From contig JAVBPB010000040.1 in assembly GCA_031549965.1 (NCBI GenBank), positions 1 through 30,241 of the forward strand: a stretch of 30,241 bases of DNA, written 5' to 3'. The first letter of the stretch is position 1. Every line of letters starts with the position of its first letter. Below are positions 6,454-14,858 of this stretch, in pieces. The stretch is from JAVBPB01 sp031549965. GTDB lineage: Bacteria > Bacillota > Clostridia > Lachnospirales > Lachnospiraceae. The notes beneath the pieces were generated by a model, which worked only from the letters and a program-made list of their open reading frames with translations, made no database searches and was not told the DNA's origin. Made by a program: the position numbers and the translations under genes.

Positions 6454-7241
6454 AAAATAAATCCTCCTTCAAATATTTGATTATAAACATTTGTAAAAAC
6501 CGATAATCCCACTCCAATACCTACCCCAATTGAAAGTGCAACTACAATAGCTTCCATCCCTCTTGAAACACCTGACATGTAATCCCCCTGCAAGGTATCT
6601 CTGATTGCATTAGTAAATGCAACTCCGGGCAATAATGGCATAATAGACCCAATTATAATTGAGTCTCTGCTTACATTATCCCCTAAAACATTCCATAAGA
6701 TCATTGTAAAAATTGCAATTAAAAATGCTCCAAACATGTCCGATATAAATTTTCTTGAATTTATTTTTTTAAATAGTACACCTTGCAATAATATTATAAC
6801 TCCGATAAAACCCGAACAAACACAATCCAATAAATTTCCTCCAAGTAAAGCACAAAAAAATGAAGATGTTCCAATTGTGCATATTGTTGGAATTATTCCC
6901 TTATAAATTCTTTCATGTTTTATATTCTTTAGTTCTTTATAAGCATCATAAAGCTCTAATTCGCCTTTGCATAATTTTCTCGAAATATCATTTACTCTGG
7001 CAATTCTGGAAAGATTTATATTTCTATGATTAACTCTTTTAACCAAAGTAATGGCTTCTATTGTAGAATCATCAATACTTGTAATAATACCTGTTCCTGC
7101 CACAAAAGATTCCGTTCTTTCCAGATTAGATAATGATAAGATTCTGCTGATTGTATCCTCAACCCTATAAGTTTCTGCCCCGCTTCTAAGCATTATTTCC
7201 CCTGCTAAAAGTGCTGTATCAGCAATTAATTTATAGTTCAT
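6450..7241 (-). CDS. Threonine/serine exporter, N-terminal half (ThrE/DUF1212 type)
   Basis: The 263-residue protein has a soluble N-terminal part of about 115 residues followed by roughly five membrane spans. LRSGAETYRVEDTI (about 19-32) and the later MPLLPGVAFTNAIRDTLQGD are the hallmark strings of the DUF1212 domain. Its partner is the next gene, which overlaps by 4 bases. It probably exports threonine, serine or a related small amino acid. The gene starts 28 bases after mazF on the same strand, so it may be read from the rex/alr promoter; I see no strong promoter in the gap. Confidence 0.85.
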   Translation of the reverse strand: MNYKLIADTALLAGEIMLRSGAETYRVEDTISRILSLSNLERTESFVAGTGIITSIDDSTIEAITLVKRVNHRNINLSRIARVNDISRKLCKGELELYDAYKELKNIKHERIYKGIIPTICTIGTSSFFCALLGGNLLDCVCSGFIGVIILLQGVLFKKINSRKFISDMFGAFLIAIFTMILWNVLGDNVSRDSIIIGSIMPLLPGVAFTNAIRDTLQGDYMSGVSRGMEAIVVALSIGVGIGVGLSVFTNVYNQIFEGGFIL

Positions 7242-7269
7242 ATTACCACCTTAATAGTACTCCTTTGTT

Positions 7270-7617
7270 CTATGTATCTAATGATAAACTTACCAATAAA
7301 GCTTTATCTATTTTTCTTAAAATATCAGTATCAAGATGACAAACCTTTTCTTTTAGTCTTGTTTTGTCAATAGTTCTGACTTGTTCTAAAAGTATAACTG
7401 AATCTTTTACAACTGCATATTTATTTGAATTAAGCTCTACATGGGTAGGAAGCTTTGCCTTGTTCATCTTCGACGTAATTGCCGCACATATAACAGTAGG
7501 ACTATGTTTATTTCCTGTATCATTTTGAATTATTAAAACTGGTCTTACACCGCCTTGTTCTGAGCCAATAACCGGTCTAAGATCTGCGTAAAAAATATCG
7601 CCTCTTTTTATATTCAC
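7270..7617 (-). CDS. mazF: MazF/PemK family endoribonuclease toxin (EndoA-like)
   Basis: The protein has 115 residues from GTG 7615-7617, chosen because GGAG (7628-7631) is 10 bases ahead; the GTG three codons earlier would leave one base of spacing. IKRGDIFYADLRPVIGSEQG, then RPVLIIQND and TVICAAITS, are the core of MazF/EndoA, which cuts single-stranded mRNA at short specific sequences. The Arg and Ser/Thr residues used in catalysis in the family are present, so it looks active. The cognate MazE/EndoAI antitoxin normally precedes mazF, often between alr and mazF in Firmicutes. Here only 83 bases separate alr from mazF, with no frame that could encode it. Confidence 0.92.
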   Translation of the reverse strand: MNIKRGDIFYADLRPVIGSEQGGVRPVLIIQNDTGNKHSPTVICAAITSKMNKAKLPTHVELNSNKYAVVKDSVILLEQVRTIDKTRLKEKVCHLDTDILRKIDKALLVSLSLDT

Positions 7618-7709
7618 TTTACTCACACTCCATATTAGGTTCTAGTTTTATTATTACCAGTTTCCTCTTGAGTATACTGTAAAGTAAAAAATAAATTTAT
7701 GGTTGCATC

Positions 7710-8870
7710 CTAATAAAAGTAGTCAATAGTTTCAATTATTTCACCATCTTTATAGTAAACTCTTGGAATTCTTTTTCCCAGCCCACATACAAATTCATAG
7801 TTAAATGACTTAACTAAATTTGACAATTCTTCAACAGATATACTTTCATCTCCATCACTTCCAACCAAGGTTACAAGATCACCTTTTTTTATATCAGAAA
7901 TTTCAGATACATCCACCATAAATTGATCCATACAAATTCTTCCTATAATAGGAGCAGATTTTCCATTAATGAGGACTCTTCCTATTGATGATAGATTTCT
8001 TGGATAGCCATCTCCATAACCTAATGAAATAGTTGCAACAACTGTTTCTTTTTTAGTTACATAAGTGCTAGAGTATCCAATCAGTGTATCTTTTGGAACA
8101 GTTTTAACATATATCACATAACTTTTAAGAGACAAAGAAGGTTTTAATTTTAAAATATCCTTTCTTACTTCATCTGATGGGTACAAGCCATAAAGTGATA
8201 TCCCCATTCTAACCATGTCAAAATTTGCATGAGGAAGCTCTATAATTCCTGCACTGTTGGATGCATGTTTAATTGGGATTTCAATATTTTCATCCTTTAA
8301 TTTCTGTATAAATTTTGTAAATTTATCTATTTGCTTATTAACAGAACCTTTATCTGTCATATCTGCACAAGCAAAATGTGTAAATATACCTTCAACTATG
8401 ATATTAGGAAGGTGCCTTATCTTTTTTATTATTTCTATTGTATCTTCATTATCAAAAAAACCAATTCTATTCATTCCTGTATCAATTTTTATATGTAGTT
8501 TTGCTTCTTTTCCCAAGTCCATTGCTTTTTTTGATATGCTTTGTGCCATATCAAAGTCATAAATGGTTTGTGATATGTTATTGTTTATTAATTGCTCATA
8601 TTGATTATGTGATGTAAATCCTAAAATGAGAATTGGTATTTGAATTCCTGATGTTCTAAGTAATACAGCTTCCTCTAGTTGTGCTACTCCAAAATAGTCT
8701 ACTTTCTCTTGCAGGGTTTTTGCTATTGGTATTGCACCGTGACCGTATCCGTCTGCTTTTATTACTGCCATTATTTTAGTGTTTGGGGTTAAATAGGCTC
8801 TTGCCTCGTTGAGGTTGTGGCAAATGGCATTTAGGTCTATATCAATATATGCCCTATAATATTTTTTCAT
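7710..8870 (-). CDS. alr: Alanine racemase
   Basis: This 386-residue PLP enzyme interconverts L- and D-alanine for peptidoglycan. AVIKADGYGHG carries the PLP lysine (Lys38). A TIM-barrel N-terminal domain is followed by a beta-rich C-terminal domain with IGYSSTY (catalytic tyrosine) and GRICMDQFMVD. The length is normal. The start is placed at ATG 8868-8870 because CCTCC on the + strand (8879-8883, GGAGG in the transcript) is 8 bases upstream; an in-frame ATG at 8906 lacks such a site. It lies 38 bases after the broken end of nnr and 83 bases before mazF, in the usual Firmicutes order. Confidence 0.95.
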   Translation of the reverse strand: MKKYYRAYIDIDLNAICHNLNEARAYLTPNTKIMAVIKADGYGHGAIPIAKTLQEKVDYFGVAQLEEAVLLRTSGIQIPILILGFTSHNQYEQLINNNISQTIYDFDMAQSISKKAMDLGKEAKLHIKIDTGMNRIGFFDNEDTIEIIKKIRHLPNIIVEGIFTHFACADMTDKGSVNKQIDKFTKFIQKLKDENIEIPIKHASNSAGIIELPHANFDMVRMGISLYGLYPSDEVRKDILKLKPSLSLKSYVIYVKTVPKDTLIGYSSTYVTKKETVVATISLGYGDGYPRNLSSIGRVLINGKSAPIIGRICMDQFMVDVSEISDIKKGDLVTLVGSDGDESISVEELSNLVKSFNYEFVCGLGKRIPRVYYKDGEIIETIDYFY

Positions 8871-8908
8871 TTCTAAAACCTCCAAATTTATGTTTTGTTG
8901 AGTCATGA

Positions 8909-9942
8909 TTAGCTTGTGGTTGTCTCATTTGGGAAAGGGTCTATGGCTAGGATTAGTAATTGTTTTGCGAAATCATTGGTACTTAGGCCTGGACCTATTA
9001 TTACTGCGTTTGCTTTTTTTATTGATTGTTTTACTGATAAAATGTCTATTTGGTTGTTTTCAAAGGTTTGAAGGATGGCTTCTGGCAGTTGTTGCTGGAT
9101 TATTGTGCGGTTTACCAGGCGGTTATTATTTTTACTAAACCGCAACCTGTCATTAGTGCAGCTTTGGCAGATAGGTAACAGGCACCGCTCATGTTATTTG
9201 AACCAGCTATTATTAGTACATTGCCGTAGGTTCCCTTGTTTGAATAATCTTTTCTTTTTGGTATTAGGTTTAGATCTTCTGGTGTGTAGGTGAAGGTGTT
9301 AAAAGGAGCTTTTTTAAGAATTTTTTTTGGGAATCCTATGTCTTCAATGATTATTTTTCCGGCATTTGAGATGCCTGGAAATAGAGTTAGGCCAATTTTT
9401 TCGTAGCCGAAAGTTATTGTGTAGTCGGCAATTATTGCGTAATTCATGATTTTTCCTGAATCTGCACATATGCCTGAGGGTATGTCTACTGAGTATACTG
9501 TATTTTCGCTTTCGTTTATCTGATTTATTATTTCTGCAAATTTGCCTTCTACATTTCTTGTTAGTCCTATTCCAAATATGCCGTCAATAATTATATTATA
9601 TTCTTTAATGTTTGTGTTGATTAATATGGAAAGTTCCATTTTTTTTGCAATTTCCAATTGGATCTTTGATTCATTGGATAAACTGTTTTCATCTCCTAAG
9701 AGTAAAATATCTGTTTTATATCCCATATCAGTTAAAATTCTAGCAGTGGCTATGGCATCTCCCCCGTTGTTCCCCATGCCACACACTGCTAGAATTTTAT
9801 CTTTACTATTTATATTTTTTAATATAACTTTGGCTACTGATAAAGATGCCCTTTCCATAAGAACTAATGCAGGGATTTTGAAATTGTCTATTGAAATTCT
9901 ATCTATTTCTTTCATTCCTTTTGAGTCTAATAAGTATCTCAT
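8909..9942 (-). pseudogene. nnr: Bifunctional NAD(P)H-hydrate epimerase / dehydratase, frameshifted and C-terminally truncated
   Basis: From ATG 9942 a 276-residue frame encodes the complete epimerase (YjeF_N) domain with CGMGNNGGDAIATARILTD and IIDGIFGIGL. It then has the start of the ADP/ATP-dependent NAD(P)HX dehydratase domain (GTYGNVLIIAGSNNMSGA, CGLVKIITA). It stops at 9112. The same domain resumes in another frame (about 9135-8909) with RTIIQQQLPEAIL and AVIIGPGLSTNDFAKQLL, and then ends after PFPNETTTS. Roughly the last 200 residues of the dehydratase, including the IDADALN and nucleotide-binding segments, are missing. The epimerase half may still work; the dehydratase half cannot as read here. 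Confidence 0.85.
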
Positions 9943-9947
9943 ATTTC

Positions 9948-10310
9948 TTAATCACCCTCTCCTACTGCAAATGCACAAACATATTCGCTGGTATTGGATA
10001 TGGAAATAAATATACTGATAATATGTAAGCTATCCGAAAGTTCTTTTGCCCTTCCATGTAGTACAACATATGGTTTTCCACTGTCTTGTCTAAGTACTTC
10101 TATATCTATTGGTCTGACCTTTGAAAAGCCTGTACCAAAAACTTTTGATACAGCTTCTTTAACAGCAAAATTACTTGCCGCTTTTTTAGAATCAGATTTT
10201 ATTAATTCAATCTCTTTTGCTGTAAATACTTTTTTTAGAAAAGCTTCTTTTTCACATGCTTTTACAACCCGTTCAATTTCTATTATGTCATTACCTATTC
10301 CTTTAATCAT
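9948..10310 (-). CDS. acpS: Holo-[acyl-carrier-protein] synthase
   Basis: The 120-residue enzyme transfers 4'-phosphopantetheine from CoA to acyl carrier protein. IGNDIIEIERV (Asp of the Mg site) near the N-terminus and FAVKEAVSKVFGTGF (Glu/Lys of the second motif) are both intact, and the C-terminal beta strand block is complete. The start is ATG 10308-10310, with GGAG 6 bases upstream; a longer in-frame start at 10346 has no comparable site and would overlap the upstream gene. It stops 5 bases before nnr and begins 10 bases after the coiled-coil gene, so it is internal to the operon. Confidence 0.93.
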   Translation of the reverse strand: MIKGIGNDIIEIERVVKACEKEAFLKKVFTAKEIELIKSDSKKAASNFAVKEAVSKVFGTGFSKVRPIDIEVLRQDSGKPYVVLHGRAKELSDSLHIISIFISISNTSEYVCAFAVGEGD

Positions 10311-10320
10311 ATAAACTCCA

Positions 10321-10932
10321 TCAATCGTTAATATTAAACTTTTCATCCAATATCTGTACTACATCCGGTCCTAGTAGATTATGAATGTAAGAATATATTT
10401 CATCGTTTTTAATTTCCATTTCCTGTTTTATAAGTATTCTATCTTTTAATTCAAATCTGACTTTTTCAATCCATTCCCCTAGCTCTTTAATCTGTTCTGA
10501 ATTTCTACTTAATTTTTCGTAGCAGATAGTCATACTTGCAATCATAAGTTCTTCATTTGATTCCTTTATTTTACTTGGAATATCATCTAATTCAGCTTCA
10601 TTGTTTTTTAATTTCTCATTAATTTCTTTTATAAGTCTCTGACTTTGGTCTAACTTTTTCTTCTTTATACTACTTCCGTTTTCTAATGTAGCTTCCATAT
10701 TGTTCATAATTTCACTCATCAGCCTTGCTTTTAAGTTTTTTAAATCCTTCATTTCATTAGTTAAGTGGCCCTGACGTTTCACTAAATAATTGACTTGTTC
10801 TTCAAGGGTTTTAATCTGACTGGATTTTTCAAAATCAGGAAACAAATCATGCCATCGTTTATCCAGTGTTAAAATGGGAATCCTTTTGTTTCTTAGTTCA
10901 TCCCGTAAATTAATCTGAGTTTTTTTTGCCAT
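10321..10932 (-). CDS. Coiled-coil protein of unknown function between rex and acpS
   Basis: The 203-residue protein has an N-terminal basic segment (MAKKTQINLRDELRNKRIPI) and the short globular string TLDKRWHDLFPDF (about 22-34). A long heptad-rich Leu/Lys/Glu region (about 38-135) and another helical region follow, ending DVVQILDEKFNIND. No signal peptide, membrane span or catalytic motif is seen. It could be a scaffold or a cell-envelope/cell-cycle protein, but nothing in the sequence fixes this. The gap to rex is 33 bases and to acpS 10 bases. The ribosome site is weak (GGTG, 8 bases before ATG). Confidence 0.75.
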   Translation of the reverse strand: MAKKTQINLRDELRNKRIPILTLDKRWHDLFPDFEKSSQIKTLEEQVNYLVKRQGHLTNEMKDLKNLKARLMSEIMNNMEATLENGSSIKKKKLDQSQRLIKEINEKLKNNEAELDDIPSKIKESNEELMIASMTICYEKLSRNSEQIKELGEWIEKVRFELKDRILIKQEMEIKNDEIYSYIHNLLGPDVVQILDEKFNIND

Positions 10933-10965
10933 ATCGTAACACCAATCTTTCTTGTACCTAAAGAA

Positions 10966-11613
10966 TTATTTATCTGTAGAATTTTGTTCAATGGTATTTA
11001 ATGTATATGAAAGCCTCATTAAGCTTTCTGCAAGATGAACATTTTCAACAATTACATCTTTAGGTAAATTTAAATCTATTGGTGCAAAATTCCAGAAAGC
11101 TTTCACACCCCATTTTACTAAATCTGCTGCAACTTTTGGTGCTTTAACTTTGGGTAATGTCAAAGCTGCTATATGAATTTCATTATTCTTTACAAATTCT
11201 TCCATCTCATCTACCAGCTTAATTTCAATGCCTCTGACTGACAGTCCTACCAATCTGGTATTGGTATCAAATATTGCTTTAGTTTCAAATCCAATTCTAT
11301 CAAAATCTGAATAGTTTGCAAGTGCCTGACCTAAATTACCTGCTCCAACAATAATTATATTATATTTTTTATTTAAGCCTATAATTTTTCCTATTTCTGT
11401 ATATAAATACTCCACATTATATCCATATCCTTGCTGACCAAATCCTCCAAAGTTATTTAAATCCTGTCGGATTTGTGAAGCTGTTACATTCATTTTTATG
11501 CTAAGTTCTCTTGAAGAAATCCTGACAACATCATTTTCAAGAAGTTCTCCTAAATATCTGTAATATCTTGGTAATCTTTTAATTACTGCCGAAGAAATTT
11601 GCTTTGAATACAC
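10966..11613 (-). CDS. rex: Redox-sensing transcriptional repressor Rex
   Basis: The 215-residue protein pairs an N-terminal winged helix with a C-terminal Rossmann domain. It binds DNA when NADH/NAD+ is low and releases it when NADH rises, controlling fermentation genes. VIKRLPRYYRYLGEL and ASQIRQDLNNFGGFGQQGYG are the recognition helix and linker; IIIVGAGNLGQALANY is the NAD(H) loop, and FWNFAPIDL and VENVHLAESL follow. It starts at GTG 11611-11613, with GGAGG 7 bases ahead. It is the first gene of the leftward run. A half-palindrome like a Rex operator lies in the upstream region (11724-11741). Confidence 0.96.
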   Translation of the reverse strand: MYSKQISSAVIKRLPRYYRYLGELLENDVVRISSRELSIKMNVTASQIRQDLNNFGGFGQQGYGYNVEYLYTEIGKIIGLNKKYNIIIVGAGNLGQALANYSDFDRIGFETKAIFDTNTRLVGLSVRGIEIKLVDEMEEFVKNNEIHIAALTLPKVKAPKVAADLVKWGVKAFWNFAPIDLNLPKDVIVENVHLAESLMRLSYTLNTIEQNSTDK

Positions 11614-11751
11614 CGTTATGCCTCCTTATTTTGTCAAGTTTTGTAATTGATATCCTACTCTTTATACTTTTGTAGTGTTAATCAATTACCCATCAAATGC
11701 CATATAACTATAATTATATATAATTGTTAATGTTAAGTCAATGTTTTTTAG

Positions 11752-11780
11752 TTGTATATGATTTTTAAATATGTTACAAT
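11752..11780 (+). promoter_or_regulatory. Sigma-A promoter for the CYTH / ABC-F genes
   Basis: TTGTAT (11752-11757) and TACAAT (11775-11780) are separated by 17 bases. Transcription would start near 11787, leaving a leader of about 70 bases that begins with a G-run and contains a C-rich stretch (11820-11840). Confidence 0.65.
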
Positions 11781-11858
11781 CAGGGGGGTTGGATTTTTGG
11801 TTTTTGAGGCAAAGTGTCTACCCCGCAACAACACACCCTTATATAAAGGAGATACCAA

Positions 11859-12347
11859 ATGGAAATAGAAAGAAAATTTAAAATAAAAAAGCTTCCTGAA
11901 TTATCAGGATATGTTTGCAATCATATAGAACAAGGTTATCTAAATAAAACTCCAGTAGTTAGAATTCGTCAAAGAAACCAAGACTATATACTTACCTATA
12001 AGTCAAGGATAGGGCATAATAATGATGAAATTGCTATTTGTGATGAAGTTGAGCTTCCACTTACTAAAGAGTCTTATTTACATCTTAGGAGTAAGGTTGA
12101 TGATAATGTTATTACGAAAAAAAGGTATTTGATACCTCTTTATGATGGTTTGGTGGCAGAACTTGATATTTTTGAAGGGAAGCTAGCTGGACTTTGTGTT
12201 GTTGAGGTTGAATTTGGTTCAGAGGAGGAGGCAAAGGGGTTTGTTTTGCCTGATTGGTTTGGGGAAGATGTTTCTTCTCAAAAGTTTTATCGAAATAGCT
12301 TTTTGTCAACCGTGGAATCTTTTGAAAATATTCAAGAATTAATGTAG
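11859..12347 (+). CDS. CYTH domain protein (triphosphate tunnel metalloenzyme family)
   Basis: The 162-residue protein starts with MEIERKFKIKK, carrying the ExExK signature of the CYTH superfamily (adenylate cyclase class IV, thiamine triphosphatase, inorganic triphosphatase). It continues with the alternating charged strands of the tunnel fold: VVRIRQRNQDYILTYKS, DEVELPL, ITKKRYLIP, AELDIFEG, VVEVEFGSEEEA. These Arg/Lys/Glu residues line the triphosphate channel. In related bacteria the family hydrolyses inorganic triphosphate; cyclase activity is less likely but cannot be excluded. AAAGGAG lies 8 bases ahead of the ATG. An ABC-F gene follows after 16 bases. Confidence 0.88.
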   Translation: MEIERKFKIKKLPELSGYVCNHIEQGYLNKTPVVRIRQRNQDYILTYKSRIGHNNDEIAICDEVELPLTKESYLHLRSKVDDNVITKKRYLIPLYDGLVAELDIFEGKLAGLCVVEVEFGSEEEAKGFVLPDWFGEDVSSQKFYRNSFLSTVESFENIQELM

Positions 12348-12363
12348 TGAAGGTGGATGTTAT

Positions 12364-14274
12364 ATGATTTTAGCTTGTAAAAATATATGTAAGGCTTTTG
12401 GTACTAACCAGATTTTGAATAATGTTAGCTTTCATGTGGAGGATAAGCAAAAGGCTGCTATTGTTGGGATTAATGGTGCTGGAAAGTCTACTCTCCTTAA
12501 GATAATTATGAATGAAATGTCTAAGGATGATGGTGAAGTGATTATTTCTAAAGGGAAAAGTATTGGATATTTGTCTCAGCATCAGTTTTTGTCCTCTGAT
12601 AATACTATTTATGATGAAATGCTGGAGGTAAAAAAAGATATTATTAATTTGGATTTAAATATTCGCAGACTTGAGGCGGATATGAAGAGTGCTGTAGGCG
12701 AAAGCCTTGAGGGGATGTTAAATACTTACACTAGACTTACTCATGAATTTGAATTGTTAAATGGTTATTCTTATAAGAGTGAGATTACAGGGGTGTTGAA
12801 GGGGCTTGGATTTTTGGAGGAGGATTTTGATAAGGGTGTGCAGACTTTGTCTGGAGGGCAAAAGACTCGGATTTCTCTTGGAAAGCTTTTACTTTCAAAA
12901 CCGGATATTATTCTTTTGGATGAGCCTACTAACCACCTTGATATGGAGTCTATTGCATGGCTTGAGACTTTTCTTTTGAATTATAATGGATGCGTGATAA
13001 TTGTTTCCCATGATAGATATTTTTTGGACAAGGTGGTTTCAAAAATAATAGAAATTGAACATACTAAAGGTATCAGTTATGATGGTAATTATACGGAATT
13101 TGCTAAGAAGAAGTTTATGCTTAGAGAAGCTTTATTGAAACAGTATTTAAATCAGCAGAAGGAAATTAAGCATCATGAGGAAGTTATTACTAAACTTAGG
13201 TCTTTTAATAGGGAGAAGTCTATTAAAAGGGCAGAAAGCAGGGAAAAGCTTCTGGATAAAATTGAGCGTTTGGATAAGCCAATTACCCATGAATCTCATA
13301 TCTTTCTTACATTAGAGCCTTCAATAACTAGTGGAAATGATGTGCTTTCTGTGGAGAATATTTCTAAGTCTTTTGATGAATTAACTTTATTTAAAGATTT
13401 GTCTTTTGATGTTAAAAGGGGGGAAGTTGTTTCTTTGATTGGAAATAATGGAACTGGAAAAACTACTATTTTAAAGATTATTAATGGTGTGATAGAGGCT
13501 GATCAGGGAAAAATAGGTCTTGGCTCTAAAGTTAAGATAGGGTATTATGATCAAGAGCATAATGTACTAAATATGGATAAGACTTTATTTGATGAAATTT
13601 CTGATTCTTATCCTGACCTTACAGAAACAAGAATACGTAATGTTTTGGCAGCTTTTTTGTTTACTAATGATGATGTTTTTAAAAGAATTAAGGATTTAAG
13701 CGGCGGTGAAAGGGGCAGGGTGTCTCTTGCCAAACTTATGCTTTCTGAGGCTAATTTTTTAATTTTGGATGAGCCAACTAACCATTTAGATATTTCATCT
13801 AAAGAAATACTTGAGAACGCTATAAATAATTATACTGGTACAATCCTTTATGTGTCTCATGACCGTTATTTTATTAATAAAACTGCAACCCGAATTATTG
13901 AACTGGTTAATAATAATCTTGTAAATTATATTGGAAACTATGATTATTATCTTGAAAAAAAGAATGAGCTTACAGCTTTGTACGCACCTGAAAATAATTT
14001 ACAAGATAAAAATTCAGATAGTAATGATTCTAAGGATGACTGGAAAAGAAAAAAGGAAGAGCAGGCAAAAGAAAGAAAAAGGCAAAATACCCTTACCAAA
14101 GTTGAAGATGATATTGGCAATCTTGAGCTTAGAAATGAGGAAATTAATAATTTACTGACGCTTGAAGAAATTTATACAAATGTTGATAAACTGCTGGAGC
14201 TAAATAAAGAGCAAAAGGCAATTAAAGAACAGCTTGAAATTCTTTATGAAAAATGGGAGGAATTGTCACAATAG
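12364..14274 (+). CDS. ABC-F family ribosome-associated ATPase
   Basis: The 636-residue protein has two ABC domains and no membrane segment. The first has Walker A GINGAGKST, LSGGQKTR and LLDEPTNHLD; the second has GNNGTGKTT, LSGGERGR and ILDEPTNHLD. Between them is the charged helical P-site tRNA-interaction linker with a coiled coil (about 240-310: KQYLNQQKEIKHHEE, REKSIKRAE). The C-terminus (about 540-636) is a Lys/Glu-rich coiled coil. This is the layout of the YdiF/YfmR/Uup branch of ABC-F factors that relieve stalled or misfolded ribosomal states; antibiotic protection is possible but not indicated. It shares the CYTH promoter. Confidence 0.92.
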   Translation: MILACKNICKAFGTNQILNNVSFHVEDKQKAAIVGINGAGKSTLLKIIMNEMSKDDGEVIISKGKSIGYLSQHQFLSSDNTIYDEMLEVKKDIINLDLNIRRLEADMKSAVGESLEGMLNTYTRLTHEFELLNGYSYKSEITGVLKGLGFLEEDFDKGVQTLSGGQKTRISLGKLLLSKPDIILLDEPTNHLDMESIAWLETFLLNYNGCVIIVSHDRYFLDKVVSKIIEIEHTKGISYDGNYTEFAKKKFMLREALLKQYLNQQKEIKHHEEVITKLRSFNREKSIKRAESREKLLDKIERLDKPITHESHIFLTLEPSITSGNDVLSVENISKSFDELTLFKDLSFDVKRGEVVSLIGNNGTGKTTILKIINGVIEADQGKIGLGSKVKIGYYDQEHNVLNMDKTLFDEISDSYPDLTETRIRNVLAAFLFTNDDVFKRIKDLSGGERGRVSLAKLMLSEANFLILDEPTNHLDISSKEILENAINNYTGTILYVSHDRYFINKTATRIIELVNNNLVNYIGNYDYYLEKKNELTALYAPENNLQDKNSDSNDSKDDWKRKKEEQAKERKRQNTLTKVEDDIGNLELRNEEINNLLTLEEIYTNVDKLLELNKEQKAIKEQLEILYEKWEELSQ

Positions 14275-14281
14275 TTAAATT

Positions 14282-14323
14282 AATGTACTATTTACAGTAA
14301 GTTAGATTTGTAAATAGTACATT
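14282..14323. terminator. Convergent terminator hairpin after the ABC-F gene
   Basis: AATGTACTATTTACA (14282-14296) and TGTAAATAGTACATT (14309-14323) form a perfect 15-bp stem with a 12-base loop. The U-tract after it is short (GATTTTC), but the stem is symmetric and lies between convergent genes, so it may serve both. Confidence 0.65.
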
Positions 14324-14369
14324 GATTTTCATAAAATATACTATATTAGTTTTTAATAATTAAATAACT

Positions 14370-14858
14370 TTAAGTATAATAATGTGTGCTCATAATGTAT
14401 TTAGTCCTTAAAGATATAATTATTCCTATAAATACTACTCCAATTAAAGCTCCAAATGAGTCAATTAATACATCGGTTAATAAACATGCTCTGCCTGGAA
14501 TAAAATATTGATGTAGTTCGTCCGTCATGGCATATAAAAAAGAGGATAAGAAACTGATATGTAGAAATCGTTGCCTTGTATTTTTCAGATTAAAAAATAC
14601 AAGGCAATATGTTATGGATAGAATAAAGTATTCCGTTCCATGAGCACACTTTCTTATTATAGTTTCTAAGGTATCTGAGTATTTTATCACATCTTCTTTT
14701 GGGATTTTGTCATCTACCAAATTCATAATTATGTTAACTACCTTTTTGGTAATTGAGCCACTTAGTTCTCCAGATTCATTGCTGTCTTGGCTTGAGAATG
14801 AAAAAATAATAATCATCATACATATTGCCGGAATAAATATTGCATATTTCTTAATCAT
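14370..14858 (-). CDS. VanZ family membrane protein
   Basis: The 162-residue protein has about four hydrophobic spans. The conserved cytoplasmic/loop motifs are present: RKCAHGTEYFILS (about 88-100), YAMTDELHQYFIPGRACLLT and DVLIDSFGALIGVVF. VanZ itself gives low-level teicoplanin resistance in enterococci; most family members in Clostridia have no tested role and sit in chromosomal genes like this. An N-terminal span is followed by an extracellular SSQDSNESGE string. Its start overlaps the M32 peptidase stop by 4 bases, so the two are translated together. A resistance role is not implied. Confidence 0.85.
   Translation of the reverse strand: MIKKYAIFIPAICMMIIIFSFSSQDSNESGELSGSITKKVVNIIMNLVDDKIPKEDVIKYSDTLETIIRKCAHGTEYFILSITYCLVFFNLKNTRQRFLHISFLSSFLYAMTDELHQYFIPGRACLLTDVLIDSFGALIGVVFIGIIISLRTKYIMSTHYYT

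Noticed and set aside
6025..7241. Split threonine/serine exporter as a broken gene
   Set aside because: Two adjacent genes for the two ThrE domains is the normal arrangement in many Firmicutes, and the 4-base overlap is regular.
8905..9138. Leucine-rich 77-aa rightward frame
   Set aside because: It is antisense to the broken nnr gene, has no ribosome site, and its hydrophobic look comes from the composition of the opposite strand.
11800..11850. Purine-riboswitch-like string GTGTCTACCCCGCAAC in the leader of the CYTH gene
   Set aside because: Only the J2/3-like piece resembles the aptamer; the P1 stem, the P2 loop sequence and the closing GACTA are missing, and the genes have no purine link.
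14370..14858. Glycopeptide resistance through VanZ
   Set aside because: No vanHAX or other van gene is near, and VanZ-family proteins are common in chromosomes of sensitive Clostridia.
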